Of a stretch of DNA of 64,000 bases, positions 47,379 through 58,549 are shown in pieces; within the stretch, counting starts at the first letter, position 1; each line of letters starts with the position of its first letter. A program made the translations under genes and the position numbers. Location: positions 140,475,173 through 140,539,172 of the forward strand of contig NC_133156.1 of NCBI RefSeq assembly GCF_040802235.1. The letters run 5' to 3'. This stretch comes from Manis javanica. Lineage: Eukaryota; Chordata; Mammalia; Pholidota; Manidae. The notes below the pieces were generated by a model. It searched no databases. It saw nothing but the letters and a program-made list of their open reading frames with translations, and was not told the DNA's origin.

Positions 47379-47745
47379 TGCATGCCTTAGCTTGGGCTGC
47401 TGTGACAAAATACTACAGACTGGGTGGCTTAAACAATAAATATTTATTTCTGTTTTGGAGGCTAGGGGTGTGAGATCAGGGTGCCTGCATGGTTAGGTTA
47501 TGGTGAGAGCCCTCTTCCTGGCTTATAGTCAGCCACCCACTACTGCATCTGCACAAGGCTGAGAGATGCTGCTCATCTCCTCATCTCCTTATATGATCAC
47601 CAGACCCATCTGGGGGCCTCACCCCCATGACCTCATACAAATCCAATTACCTTCCAAAGGTCTGTCTCCATATACTACCACACTGGGGATTAGAGCCTCA
47701 ACATATGAATTCTGGGGGGACATATTCAGTGAGGAAGCCAAATAC
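47379..47745 (-). repeat. MLT1/MST-type MaLR LTR, antisense
   Basis: 'gggctgctgtgacaaaatactacagactgggtggcttaaac', 'tattctgttttggaggctagg'-like 'tctgttttggaggctagg', 'ccttatatgatcaccagacc', 'ccaattaccttccaaaggtctgtctcc' and 'attagagcctcaacatatgaattctgg' follow the antisense consensus almost without interruption. Confidence 0.85.
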
Positions 47746-48064
47746 ATCCATTTGGTATAAACCTCATTCTCAAAGATCTCTGTAATTAGAGATGTAAATC
47801 TCCCCATCGACCAAGGAGCTTAGGAGAATTTGATTGCATTATATTCAATTTTCTTTATTATTTTTGTCTTTTGAGTTTCCTAGGTATTTGTTTTAAATTA
47901 CTAATATTAATGCATTTTGAGTTAGAAAAAGTTCTACTGGTGGGAATGTATTACGAATTTCGTTATAGTCATAAATATGATTTTAATTAAATATAGCCAG
48001 ATGTTGAAAATGAATATTTCACCAATAGGTTATAAAATATATTATTATATATTTTAAACATTTA

Positions 48065-48069
48065 AATAC
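48065..48069. repeat. Left target-site duplication AATAC of solo LTR
   Basis: AATAC immediately before the TG of the LTR, matching 48478-48482 exactly. Confidence 0.75.
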
Positions 48070-48477
48070 TGTAAGGCTGGAGGCACTGGAGAGAGAAGGG
48101 CAAGGACAATGCAGGCAGAGCAGAGACAGCACCAAGTAGCTCTGTGCCATATGGGGAAGGAACGAACAGCTCTTCCTGGATTCCAGTCCCATGATGTGCT
48201 GACAAACCCCAGATATAGAACCCCTCCATCCAGAAGGAGGAGACCTCTGGCTGTCCATCACCCAACCCTGAGCCAATAAAAAATTCCCCACCTACACCTA
48301 GCATGGCCCACTTCCCCCTCCCTTCCCTGTTCTCTTTAAAACTCCCCGCCTCCCCTCCTGGGCGCGACTTCCCCAGCCTGTGATAGCCAGACCAGGGAAA
48401 CTCACCCAGGAATTGCTCTCAAATAAACTGCCTGGCCCTTTGTTGCCTCTCTTCGCCTGGTTGGAATTTATTTTACA
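48070..48477 (+). mobile_element. Solo ERV LTR (gammaretrovirus-like, 408 bp)
   Basis: Begins TGTAAGGCTGGAGGC and ends TTTATTTTACA, with a perfect 5-bp AATAC duplication on both sides. The U3/R/U5 layout is clear. An AGCCAAT box lies near 48273, a TATA-like CTTTAAAAC near 48335, a C-rich R region follows, and AATAAA is at 48422-48427 with a GT/CT-rich stretch (ggccctttgttgcctctcttcgcc) after it. No gag, pol or env remnant remains, so this is the product of LTR-LTR recombination of a provirus. The layout fits class I (gamma-type) ERVs; the family name is not known to me. Confidence 0.88.
48422..48427 (+). terminator. LTR polyadenylation signal AATAAA
   Basis: Canonical hexamer about 50 bp before the LTR end, with a downstream T/G-rich tract, as in the R region of retroviral LTRs. 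Confidence 0.65.
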
Positions 48478-48482
48478 AATAC
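48478..48482. repeat. Right target-site duplication AATAC of solo LTR
   Basis: Exact copy of 48065-48069, directly after the terminal CA. Confidence 0.75.
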
Positions 48483-49072
48483 TGTCTCTCAAATGCCCCC
48501 ATCTCTACCTTGCCAAATTCATCATTTCACATAATTGAGAGTTCAGTTCTTTTTCTCGCTTTTTCAAGATTGACTGATTGATACACCTTTTAAGGAACAG
48601 GCTTCCATGATTGTGGAGCCATGCTCAGAGGTTATGCTCTATTTCAAAGTGTTTTTTCCTTTCCTTTTTGGACGATTAGGTCTATTGTGAAACAAAGAGA
48701 AAGCAAGTGATTAGTGCAACAAAAAGCAATGAAAGTTGAAGAGAGTGTGCTGAAGTTTAAATTATTTTTGAGGAATCATATAAGAAAAGCCTTCTACCTT
48801 GTTTACTCTTAGAATAATTTGACTTCTTATGTCGCCTTGGGGGCATACAATTACTAAAAAGCTAGTATTTAAACGTGCTAGCAAAAAAGGAAGCCCATTT
48901 TCATTTTCTCTCTATGATATAAAAGGCTTCCTTAATTATTTCTGTGACGAGAAGGGCATTTATTTCACATATAGTTATATTGTTTTATTCTTCATTTGGT
49001 GGCTGTTAGTTGAGGTTGATCACATACATTGCTCACATACATTTTTTTCCATTTCAATTTAGGAATATACAG

Positions 49073-49445
49073 TGTTACAGTCTGAATGTTTGTATTTCCC
49101 TGAAATTCATATGTGGAAATCCTAACCCCCAATGTGATGGTGCTAGAAGGTAGGGCCTTTGGGAGGTAATTAGGTTCCTGAGAGTAGAGCCCTCATGATG
49201 GTGTCTTTATAGTGATTAGCATCTTTATAAGAAACCCCTGCAAGCCCCCTGGCCCCTTCTGCTCTGTGAGAATGTAGCAGCCTGTGAATCTGTGAACCAG
49301 GGATTGGTGTCTCACCAGACCCCAATCTGCTGGTGCCCTGATTTTGGACTTTAAGCCTCCAGAACTATGAGAAATAAATGTTTGTTGTTTAAGCCATTCA
49401 GTCTCCAGTGATTTGTTATAGCAGCCCAGATGGACTAGGCGCCCA
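49073..49445 (+). mobile_element. MST-type MaLR solo LTR, sense (~370 bp)
   Basis: Starts TGTTACAGTCTGAATGTTTG, then 'aattcatatgtggaaatcctaacccccaatgtgatggtg', 'gggcctttgggaggtaattagg', 'gccccttctgctctgtgag', 'ccagaactatgagaaataaatg' (AATAAA near 49372) and 'gttatagcagcccagatggactagg'. A strong match to MST/THE1-relatives of ERVL-MaLR. The right end is decayed. Confidence 0.88.
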
Positions 49446-49811
49446 GTAATGAGATTTTCCCCTTCTTCTTTTAGGATTGCTTCAAGATTAAAAAGTAAGT
49501 GTTAGAAAATTTGAACTGTTAGCCAAGTTTTCTATAAGCCCTTGATCTGATTCGAGTCACAGATGGGCAGTTTATGGTAATAACAATGTTCTTGAGGTCT
49601 AATCATGGCAGGTGGGGAGAGCAGTGGAGGGCGGCAGGAAGAGGGTGTGGGTGCAGTGAGTTACCCAGTTTCATTTAAACTCTTATCTTCTCAAGTCCTA
49701 GAATCCCTAAAGTTTGGCTCAACTTCTTAACTGTTCTTGACTTATGAGTTGGTCTTGGCTAAAATTTTTAGTATTTTTGTATCTTTTGTACTAATTAATA
49801 ATTTTGTATAT

Positions 49812-49861
49812 TATATACATACGTATGCATATACACATGTGTATGCATGTATACATATACA
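49812..49861. repeat. 50-bp perfect pyrimidine-purine alternating tract
   Basis: Every dinucleotide step from 49812 to 49861 alternates pyrimidine and purine (TA, CA, TG and one CG). Not a single-unit microsatellite. Locally self-complementary around CACATGTG at 49834-49841. Confidence 0.85.
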
Positions 49862-50335
49862 GATCCACTGCTGCTGTGGCTCCAATCAGTGTCCCTACTG
49901 ACTGTAACTGGAATTACTGCAGACTGCTCTGCTTCACAGGACCCTGTACATGCCAGGATCTTCTTTCTATGCCAATATTGGCTTTGGTAGAGTTGTTCAT
50001 GCACCAGAATGCCTTTTTCTTCCCTTCCTCCTTCTCCTTTTCTAACCCTATTTATGGATTCCTTCATTTTGGACTCCTACATCAGGCCCGCCTCTGCTCT
50101 CATTTTGGCTTTGAATTATGTAGGGCTTTCTACTTAACTGTTCCAAACAACTCTCTCCTTCCGCATCAATCAGACTAAAACCTAAGTCATGAAGACCACC
50201 TACTTACTGCCACTATGTCCATGCTTAGTACTTATATTCAAAAGAGTAAATTTCATCCAGGCCATCTCAAATGAAGGAATAAAGGCTGTTAATCAGGATA
50301 ACTTTAGTCTGTAATCAATCTGCTTTGTAAACAAT

Positions 50336-50478
50336 CCTTTGACTTTAACCATCTAACCAGCTATTCCTAACTTTTCCTTTGACTTTAACCATCTAACCAG
50401 CTATTCCTAACTTTTTTAACCAGCTATCCCAAACTTTCCTTTGACTTTAACCATCTATCCAGCTATTCCTAACTTTTC
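50336..50478. repeat. 40-bp minisatellite, ~3.6 copies
   Basis: The unit starts CCTTTGACTTTAACCATC and ends CTATTCCTAACTTTT. Copies are at 50336-50375, 50376-50415, a partial copy at 50416-50438 lacking the first ~17 bases, and 50438-50478. The first two are identical; later copies differ at one to three positions. Confidence 0.9.
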
Positions 50479-50680
50479 TCCTTGGATGCCTGAAAGGCAC
50501 TGAAATCTCCCATTTGACCCCTGTGTCAAATCCCTTGTCAGATGCTCTCATATTTATATTTGCTTTAATATTTTACTTTTTTGTATAATTATTTGCTTAG
50601 TATTCAAACACCTCATTGGTCTATGGCTCCGGAGCAGAGATAATTACATACATATGAGGTCCTGCATATATATTAGAACA

Positions 50681-50698
50681 AAGGAAGGAAGGAAGGGA
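50681..50698 (+). repeat. Short (GGAA)n tract
   Basis: Four to five GGAA/GGGA units. Confidence 0.6.
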
Positions 50699-51559
50699 GA
50701 CAGGTAAGCAGAATGAAAAGAATGAGAAATCTCCAGGCTACAGCTGAAGTTTCAAAGGCTGTTAGTCTCCTTAGCTGTATGATTTGATGTTTCTTTTGTA
50801 TACTGGACTAATACTTCCAAACAAAATTGCTTTTAAAATTTAACACCAAGAGCAATTTCCATTTCAAAATTGTGTCCATTGTTGAAAATGTCTTCAGTAG
50901 TGTTGCAAGTGGTCTAGAAGCTTCTCCAAATGTGCTAGGCATTTAGTAATGGGTGTCTGTGACTGTCTCCTAAAAATTGCTTATCTAGTTATCTCTAAAC
51001 AAAAAGAAAAAAAAAAAAGCCTGGAGAGGTAATCAGCATGCTGTGTGTAAAATAAGTGCAGCAAATAGCTGTATAAAATAATATTTTAAAAAGTGCCTTT
51101 GTTTTGTTTCATGTCCCAGAACCTTCCAACTGAGAATTAAAAGAAACTGCTATCATGAGTAAAGTTGGTTTAAATTCCTTCAGGACCAAACCACAAATAC
51201 AGGAAAAAGAAAAGGGGACTGGGGAGAGACCTATATGGACATTTACATCCTACATCATGAAATGTGTAGAACTTAAAATTTCCTTTTGGTGTAGGATGAG
51301 ACAAGGTCATCCCAAGATGATCCTCAAACAGAAGTCTTACCCGGATCGACTGGAAACAACTTCCCATTGTCACCTCCAGAGTATCCAAAACCACTTAACT
51401 GTGAAGTTTCTTCTAAGCCTTGGGATCTCTGACTACAGGCAACCTTCCTCATTTCTCTTGAAGAAGTGTCCCTTTACTCCTGGAGAGCAGATCTTTCAGC
51501 TCTGCTAGGGCTTGTCCCACCTGCGAGGTCTGGCAGGGACTGCCTTCAGTTAAGGCTCT

Positions 51560-51720
51560 CAGACGCGGAGTGGGCAGCTCTTTAAAAATCAGACTCGAAA
51601 GCTTTACCCCCAGACTGTCTGTTTCAGCAAGTCTGGAGTGGAGGCCCAGGCATTTGTTTTTCTTTGTTTTTTAGTCTCCATGAGTGATTTAGTTGGATTA
51701 CCCCATGTGATCCTATATAG
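51560..51720. repeat. hAT-Charlie MER5-group fragment
   Basis: 'gcagctctttaaaaatcagactcg', 'tacccccagactgtctgtttcagcaagtctggagtggaggcccaggcatttg' is the central region of a MER5-group MITE (gattcagtaggtctggggtggggcc...). The ends are not clear. Confidence 0.6.
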
Positions 51721-52179
51721 AAACACAGCACAATGGTCCTTAGCCCTTAAGAGTCGTTGTACATATACATGGGCTTTATTTGTCTGATTATGTCAGCAGA
51801 GACTTAAACTATTTAGTATACTTATTTCTTCGGGAGTAAAAATAAAACAAAATTCATTCTTCTCTGTATTTTTTCTAGTGCAATTCTTTCTCTTTCCTCT
51901 TTCCCTGGGGCCCTGACTCCCTTCACCCCACAGCTCAGATATGTTAATTTCATTAAGCAAACTGATCAGCTCAGCTCTGATCTTGTTCAGCACATTTTTC
52001 TATGCACCTCATCTTGACATCCCTTCCCTTACTAGCACCTCTTGACCTCCAGTAAATCCCCCTTTTTTCCAACTAATTTGCCTCTAGGACCATCAGCTCT
52101 CATTGACTGAGAGCCCTGACTTTACTGGATTTCTATTCCTCAGGGCATTGTTTCCCCTTATATCCATGTTTTCCTGCTT

Positions 52180-52910
52180 TTAAATAAGTTTCGTGTTCTG
52201 GTTAGGAAGGACATTGTTAATGATCATTTGGGGTAGAGGGTTTGTTTTGGGGACTGTGGTAATGAAGGCTGATAGAGATGAATATTTCCCTGTGTTTGCT
52301 AATGATCCTCCTAAAACCATGCTTCCTCGATCTGGTTATGATGGTTTCTCTGTTACAGTCCAGTCAGAAGACATAAACCACTGCAGGTCTTTCAGCTGGG
52401 AGAGCTTAACTCAGGGAATCTGTTCTTGGGTAATGCAAGATCTGAGGAGCCAAATAGGAGTGGTCGATGCACCCAAAAGATTATTGGAAAGGCAGGAATC
52501 TGTGCTCACTCATGAGGCTGGAGAGACAATGGGAGGTGGTGGTGTTACCAGAACCCAGGACGTGGGGTCACCTTCGGGGAATGGGGACCGTGGCAGGGAC
52601 ATGGTGGCATTTGCAGTTACAGGGAAGATGCTGCACCTGCTGGGAGTGCCACACGGTGCAGAGCCGGAGCGGGAGGAATACCTGCCTTCTCTTCTCCTGC
52701 CCTCCAGCCTTTTGCCAGTGCCTCTCACTGGTTGAAGCTTTGTGGCATCCAGGTGACGGGGGAAATCTGGAGATGCAATCCCGTAGAGGAAGAGTGGGAA
52801 ATGGACTTGGAAGCAAAAGACATATGACCGGTACAGTTTCTGCACAAGAATAATCTCATGTGATGTATGACGTCTCCCTTTTCTATCCAAGAAATAGTTA
52901 CTCTTCATAG
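52180..52910. other. GC-richer region with overlapping long open frames
   Basis: A 180-codon frame (52193-52735, +) overlaps a 128-codon frame (52467-52853, +) and a 132-codon frame (52908-52510, -). No product has a recognisable domain, signal peptide or motif. Parts of 52360-52830 feel like a known dispersed mammalian repeat ('ttgccagtgcctctcactgg' is a typical phrase), which would explain the frames. I call no gene here. Confidence 0.35.
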
Positions 52911-53082
52911 CAAGGTGCCTGATTATGTGCCATTAAATGGAAAATGAGAGACTCGGGAATAATAAAATTGAAAAGTAACTGAAATGAGACCAAAGAACGA
53001 AGGTCTGTGTTTACTACTTTCTCCTTTGCTCTGCCTGCTGAAGGTCTGCGTCTCCCTTCTGCCTCGCACAGCTGCCGTTCTG

Positions 53083-53095
53083 CCGCCAGGGGGCG
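53083..53095 (+). promoter_or_regulatory. CTCF-like motif CCGCCAGGGGGCG
   Basis: An essentially perfect match to the strongest CTCF core (CCGCCAGGGGGCGC type), preceded by 'ctgccgttctg'. It lies at the edge of a CpG- and G-rich patch (53040-53165). Orientation is +. Not inside any repeat I recognise. Motif match only, but a strong one. Confidence 0.65.
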
Positions 53096-53769
53096 TCTCA
53101 TCATCCTGCAGTAAGATGCCCAGGGTCGGGGTGGGGTCGGGGTGGGGAGGCGCAGGGTGGTGGGGGCTAAATCTCTTCACTTTGGAGGCAGGACCTGGAA
53201 GGGAATGCAAGGCAGGGAAAGGCAGAGAATTCTCCTGAGAAACTGGGCACACACAGTGAGTCCCCAGGCCGTTCTCCAGCCCATTCTCTCTACCTCAAGC
53301 CTATGACAAGGGAGCTAAGTGAGTGTGAAAATCCCAGTCAGGTCCAGAAACCAGGATGGTCCCCTAGAGATGTTTATGTGGGAACCAGCAAATGGCACCG
53401 AAGACCATTAAATTGCAGACGGGACCAGATACGTTTAGATGTTATGGCCCCCAGGAGAGCTGCAACAAGCTGTCAGACACACACAGCCGTCGTGTTGTAT
53501 GCGATTTACTTTATTGACCCCGTTGTAACGATGCAGGGTCAGTGTGCACGCCAACGCCTCATCCTTCCTTGGCGTTCTATCTCCAGCCCATTTCCACTTG
53601 GCTTCGGCCGATCCCGCCTCTGAAAAAGTCCTTTCAGCATGACCTGCCGCTTGCCAAATCCAGGGGTAACTTTACTCTGTTATCCCGTTGGTTACTTGGT
53701 AGCGCTGAACACTGCTGAGCACATTTGCAGCTTTTGTTCCAGATAATATATTATTTTTCCTCCTAACTT

Positions 53770-54090
53770 TTGATGGTACTTTCTTGCTTTCTTTTTCTAA
53801 TTCTCCTCTTCACCCTAAATATCTATATTCCCTGGGAATTCAGAATTGGGCTCTTGCCCCCTCTCAATCCACGCCCTCTTTTCCTGACACGCACTCCCTG
53901 GAGCTTCTCACGCTGGGCATTTAACTCCTACGTCCCGACTCTTCCATCTCCTTCTTTAGACTGGACGTATCTCTTGACCATCGGACCTGATTTTCTATTT
54001 GTCTGAAGGTGTTTTGCCTCAAACTCAGCCTGTCCAAAACCAAACTATTCTTTTCCTTCCTCAAATCCATATATCAGTTAAGAGTAGGAT
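53770..54090 (+). repeat. L2 LINE fragment, sense, diverged
   Basis: 'tagactggacgtatctcttgacc... cctcaaactcagcctgtccaaaaccaaac' corresponds to the L2 segment 'ctcaaactcaacatgtccaaaactgaac'. Confidence 0.55.
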
Positions 54091-54189
54091 GTTAACCAGA
54101 ATGTCTCCTAGAATCTCTGACCTCCCATAAGTCATATTAACAACACTCAATTGTGCTTCCCTAACATGAAATAGATGACTCTCATACTA

Positions 54190-54420
54190 CTATTTGCAGT
54201 GAATTTTTGTCTCTTCTGTCAGTCTAGAGGTTCTTCAGAGCAGAAATTGTGTCTTTCACCTCTGAATCTCCAGGACCCAACTCACTGGATTCTCATTATC
54301 CCCTTCCCGCTCCAGTATCCCCATCACCCTCAAAAAGAAAATGATACAATTTGTACAAAGAGTTACTTGTTTGGAGAATTCGTTGTCTTTCATTTTCTTA
54401 ACTGTGTTTAGAGACATTGT
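54190..54420 (+). repeat. L2 LINE 3' fragment, sense, diverged
   Basis: 'gtctagaggttcttcagagcagaaattgtgtctttcacctctgaatctccaggaccc' resembles the L2 'gtaagctccatgagggcaggga' terminal region. Confidence 0.4.
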
Positions 54421-55640
54421 TTATACTTGCTAATTCATTTTAGAGAGTTTGGACACAGCAATTTCATTTCCAGCTGCCTGAAGACATGAATCTCAGCCAT
54501 TTGAAAAATGGGCAAGTTTTGAGCCACAAGAAAGCAATTTGCCTAGACCATGGAGTTCATTGTAATGGGAATGTTACTTGTCACCTAAACTATATTTATT
54601 TCTATAGTGTGGATGGAGAGGATAGGTAATAATCTTTGGAAATCTTTTGGTTGTTCACCCCAGAATTTCATAGACAGATCTTTGGTTTTAGCCATATCAA
54701 TTTTCTTTTTTTAGAGTAACACTTCTATTAATACTCTTTTGAGTGCTTGAAGAAGGAGAGTTAATCATAAAAATTTCCAAGGATAGTTTCTTAATTTAAA
54801 ATTGGTGAGTTGCTGTATATTGCAGTATTTCCCCAAGGGCCTGACACATTTAATTTCAACTTACTCCTAGTTATATTTTAAGTCTAGAGTTTGGATGAAC
54901 AAAATAACTAAAAATTGAAGTTTAAGTGAAACTTCTTAAGTTCCAACTTAGCCTTGACTTCTTAGAAAACAGAATCTGAAGCCAAGATTTAAAGTACTAA
55001 TGCATAAGGAGATGCCACCTTATGGCCATTGAGGAAAAGGGTAAGCAAAGATGTGAAGGGTCGCATCACCAAAGCAGCTGCTGCCCCATGAGACACAGGT
55101 GGAGCCCCACAGGTGCATCTCCTGGGCACAGGGAGGACAAAGAAGCTTGTATGAGCGGAGCAGTCCATGGTGAAGTGGGGTTTGCTCCCTTCCTGTTTCT
55201 GCTGACCGTGCTTAAAGTTCACAGAGGGTTAACTTCCCTGTACTTTTGGGTTTCATTATTCAATTCTGCCAGTGGCCATCAAATTCCATCCTGTGTGTGG
55301 TGGTCTTTTCCTTTCCCTGTTTTGTACAGCTGTGTATCACCGGTGCCCTAACCCAAGCCATGTTGTTTGAATTCTGGAAGAAGAGGCAGGAGATACACAA
55401 TTAGACCAAGGCCGCTGGGCCAGGCTGCTGGTTGTAAATAAAGGCAAAGGATTGTTTGGCTGCAAGGAGGCTCCAGGAAGCAGGAAATGCACATATGGCT
55501 CAAGGAAATATGTAGAATTAGTGCCTAATAGAAGTGTTGACTCAAAACTTTCCCCTTCCAAGTTTACAGGGAGAAAAGGGGAGCAGAATACTTCCACACA
55601 GAAGTTGCATTATTCCTGAACAAGTTACCATAAAGAAGTC
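54421..55640. other. Intergenic DNA, nothing recognised
   Basis: Open frames at 55022-55351 (+, 109 codons) and 55337-55597 (-) have no recognisable features. Confidence 0.45.
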
Positions 55641-55644
55641 ACCA

Positions 55645-55910
55645 CTGATTTTTTTGAGACATAATTGATATATAACATTATATAAGTTTCAGATGTATAA
55701 CATAATGATTTGATATATGTATATATTGTGAAATGATCCCCACAATAAGTCTAGTTAACACCATTACCACACATAGTTACAATTTTCCTCTCATGATGAG
55801 AATTCAAAAAATCTATACTCTTAGTAGCTTTCAAATATGCAGTACAGTATTATTAACTATAGCAATCATCATCACAGATACTTTGATATGGGAATAAAAC
55901 ACTGAAAGCT
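55645..55910 (-). repeat. L1M 3' UTR, antisense
   Basis: 'gagacataattgatatataacattatataag', 'acataatgatttgatatatgtatatattgtgaaatgatccccacaataagtctagttaacacc' and 'tgcagtacagtattattaactatagc' match the L1M 3' UTR closely. Confidence 0.85.
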
Positions 55911-58549
55911 AAAATGTCCTTTCAGTCTTCTCCTTGTTCGTTTGTTTGTTTGTTTAACCCTGGGTATTACACTTGGAGAAGTTCGAGCTATTCTTTGGTG
56001 GAGATGACTCCATGAAATACTTCCATGACACTTCTGATGAAACTTCTGGTCTGCTTTAATTTTTCCAAGGTGTTCTAAGAGAATCTAGGGAACTTGCCAC
56101 TGGATTGTGCTATAATAAATATAGGAAACTGGAAAAATTTGTGACCTAGAGTTTTCCAGTGATAGGAGTCACATGTAGAGGAGCATTATTTTGAGCACTT
56201 TTGACTCTGCAACTTTGCTGAACTCAAAGCATTATTTTCAGAGAAGTGTATGTCCTGGCCCCAGTTACATTTCAGGTTTTACATTTTTATTTGGTTGGAA
56301 AACAGAGCTCACAGGGTTTTCTTTTTATTGGACTTATTAGGAACAGCCATACTGCATAGCTCTCCAAGCAGCACAGACAGTCAGCTGACGAGGCGTTTAG
56401 GAATAAGCAATCAAAGCTTTGACTGGACCCATTGGTCCAGCTCAGGTCTCCATGTGTGGGATTTGGACACCGACTCAGACCTGATTAAGCCTGAGTGAAG
56501 GGTAGGCCCTCCTAACAACAATTTCTGCTGAGGTTAACATTCCATTACCTGAATATATTTTTGAGAATCTTTCCATAATACCACAACTGTTGGGATTCCA
56601 GGTGATCTGGTAAAAAACAACAAAAAAATTATTTTTGTAGAAAACAGTTACTGGGATGTTCAGACAATTTTGGGTGTAAGTAATGAATACCTCTGAGTGG
56701 TTAGGGTTATGGGTATTCTTTATTTTCTTTTTGTCAATATGTACATTCTGTAATGAGAATGCATTATTTTATCATAAGAGAAAGTAACTTTCAATCACAA
56801 AATAAAAGCCATTGGAAAGTTGAATTTGAAATGTAGTTTTTGTTAATTGTGTCTGCTGTATTCAGCAAAGTTTGTGTAGTTGTTTTAATTGTGCAAATTG
56901 GAGGAAAACTAATGTCAACCACTAGTTTGTGTTCTGTCTTACAACATTTGTCTCTACTGTTTGTTCATTCTTTTGTGTGTTTTATAATTTTTTAAAGTTA
57001 ACTTGTTTCTAATACAAATATCACAGAGAAGGAATAAAAAATGAATAGAAGTTGCAAAATAAAGTAGGAAATAATGTTCTGAAAATGATATGAAGCATTG
57101 CAGAGCTTCCCTGCGATGCCCTAAAAACTTACTAATGTATGAAAAGCAAGCTGTTAGGGAATATACATTTTCTATAAAGCCATCATTTACAACTATTCTC
57201 TTGACCTATTTAATTTTGCAATTCTTTTTGACTAAAGTAAATGCTACCAAAGGAGCTAGTTTCAATTTTTGTTTACCTAGATACTGGAATAAAACCATGT
57301 TTAATTTTTATAGTAGAAGTAAAACCAAGCATCATTAACCCCTGAGCATTTCTGTGAACCAAGGACCTGGTGCACTGGCATCATTCTTTCTTGGGTGAGG
57401 ACATACCCACTCCAGATTCTACTTCTTACTTCCTGCCCTTCATGTCCTGCCCCCTCCCTCCCCTCCTTCCTGGCCTCCCCGGCTGTCTTTTCCTCCTGGT
57501 TCTATGGTCCTATTACCATCCCCTTCCCTCCCTTCCCCTCCTCCTCTCCTCCTTCTCCCCTTCCTCTGTCCTCCTCCCTCCCCACCACTTCTCTCCCCCA
57601 ACGCCACTTATTTTTTTAAATATTATAGAGAGCTGCATTTAAAACAAAACAAATGACAAGAAACATAGGTACTAATTATAGGCTCTTCCTGGTCCTTGGG
57701 AATGAATGGAAAGTTTCAGTTATATCCAAAGGAAACTCTTGACCTGTTAATTCTACTCTAAACTCCATCCTTGTAACGGACTAATGACTCCCCGTGAGGC
57801 TCATCGTCATGTTTTGTTCTAGTTGGCCAGGTCATCATTTAGTTAAACATTATGTTAAAACTTCAGTATATGGCTTTAATCATACTTAATATGTGTTAAT
57901 TATTAATGAACTTTTGTGTCATGTAAGTTAAAAACTTCATAGCTTCACACTTCACATAACATAATGAGATAAATACTAGGGTGATGAGGTTAGTATAGGC
58001 TAATTAATATAGGTCAGGCTTGCTCTGGCTTTGTTTAACCCAGTAACCGTAAAACAACTGGATTTGTCCTACAGTACTAATTTCTTGTTTCAGATTTATT
58101 TTAAAGAAATAAAACTTTGCAAATACAGTTAAGAATGCTTTGACCCTTCCACAATCCCATTTCTCTCTCTGTTCCCAGAAAGAATCACTTCCTTTAAAGT
58201 TTTATGTATCTTTTTTTGCTATGTTTTCATATTATTACTATATAAATATTTTTTTCATGGACAGTGTATATAATTATTTTGTGTTCTTTTAACCTTGACA
58301 TAAATGTCATCACATTTTCTGTAACTTGGTTGCACTTTAAATGATTTATAGCGTACCCTAAAATACTCGAGTATAGATGAGTTTAAAGGATTTGTGTTTA
58401 CTTTGATTACCAATATATTTGGATTTATTCTAAACTTTTCTGTTTATCAATTTACTTTTGCTTTTTTCATTTCTTTTTCTTGTCATTGACTAGATAATTG
58501 ATAAGGTACTCTTCATTTCTATTTTTTTCCCTCTTGAGTTAAAAATCTT
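55911..58549. other. AT-rich intergenic DNA with a polypyrimidine patch
   Basis: No gene or repeat family is recognised apart from the C/T-rich stretch at 57440-57606. The open frames at 57370-57642 are products of that stretch. Confidence 0.45.
57519..57567 (+). repeat. Uninterrupted 49-nt polypyrimidine run
   Basis: Only C and T from 57519 to 57567, within a broader C/T-rich region 57440-57606. Irregular CCCTT/CCTCC units. Confidence 0.85.

Noticed and set aside
51155-51508. 117-codon plus-strand frame beginning MSKVGLNSF
   Set aside because: Contains a basic N-terminal part but no recognisable family, no exon signals and no open continuation.
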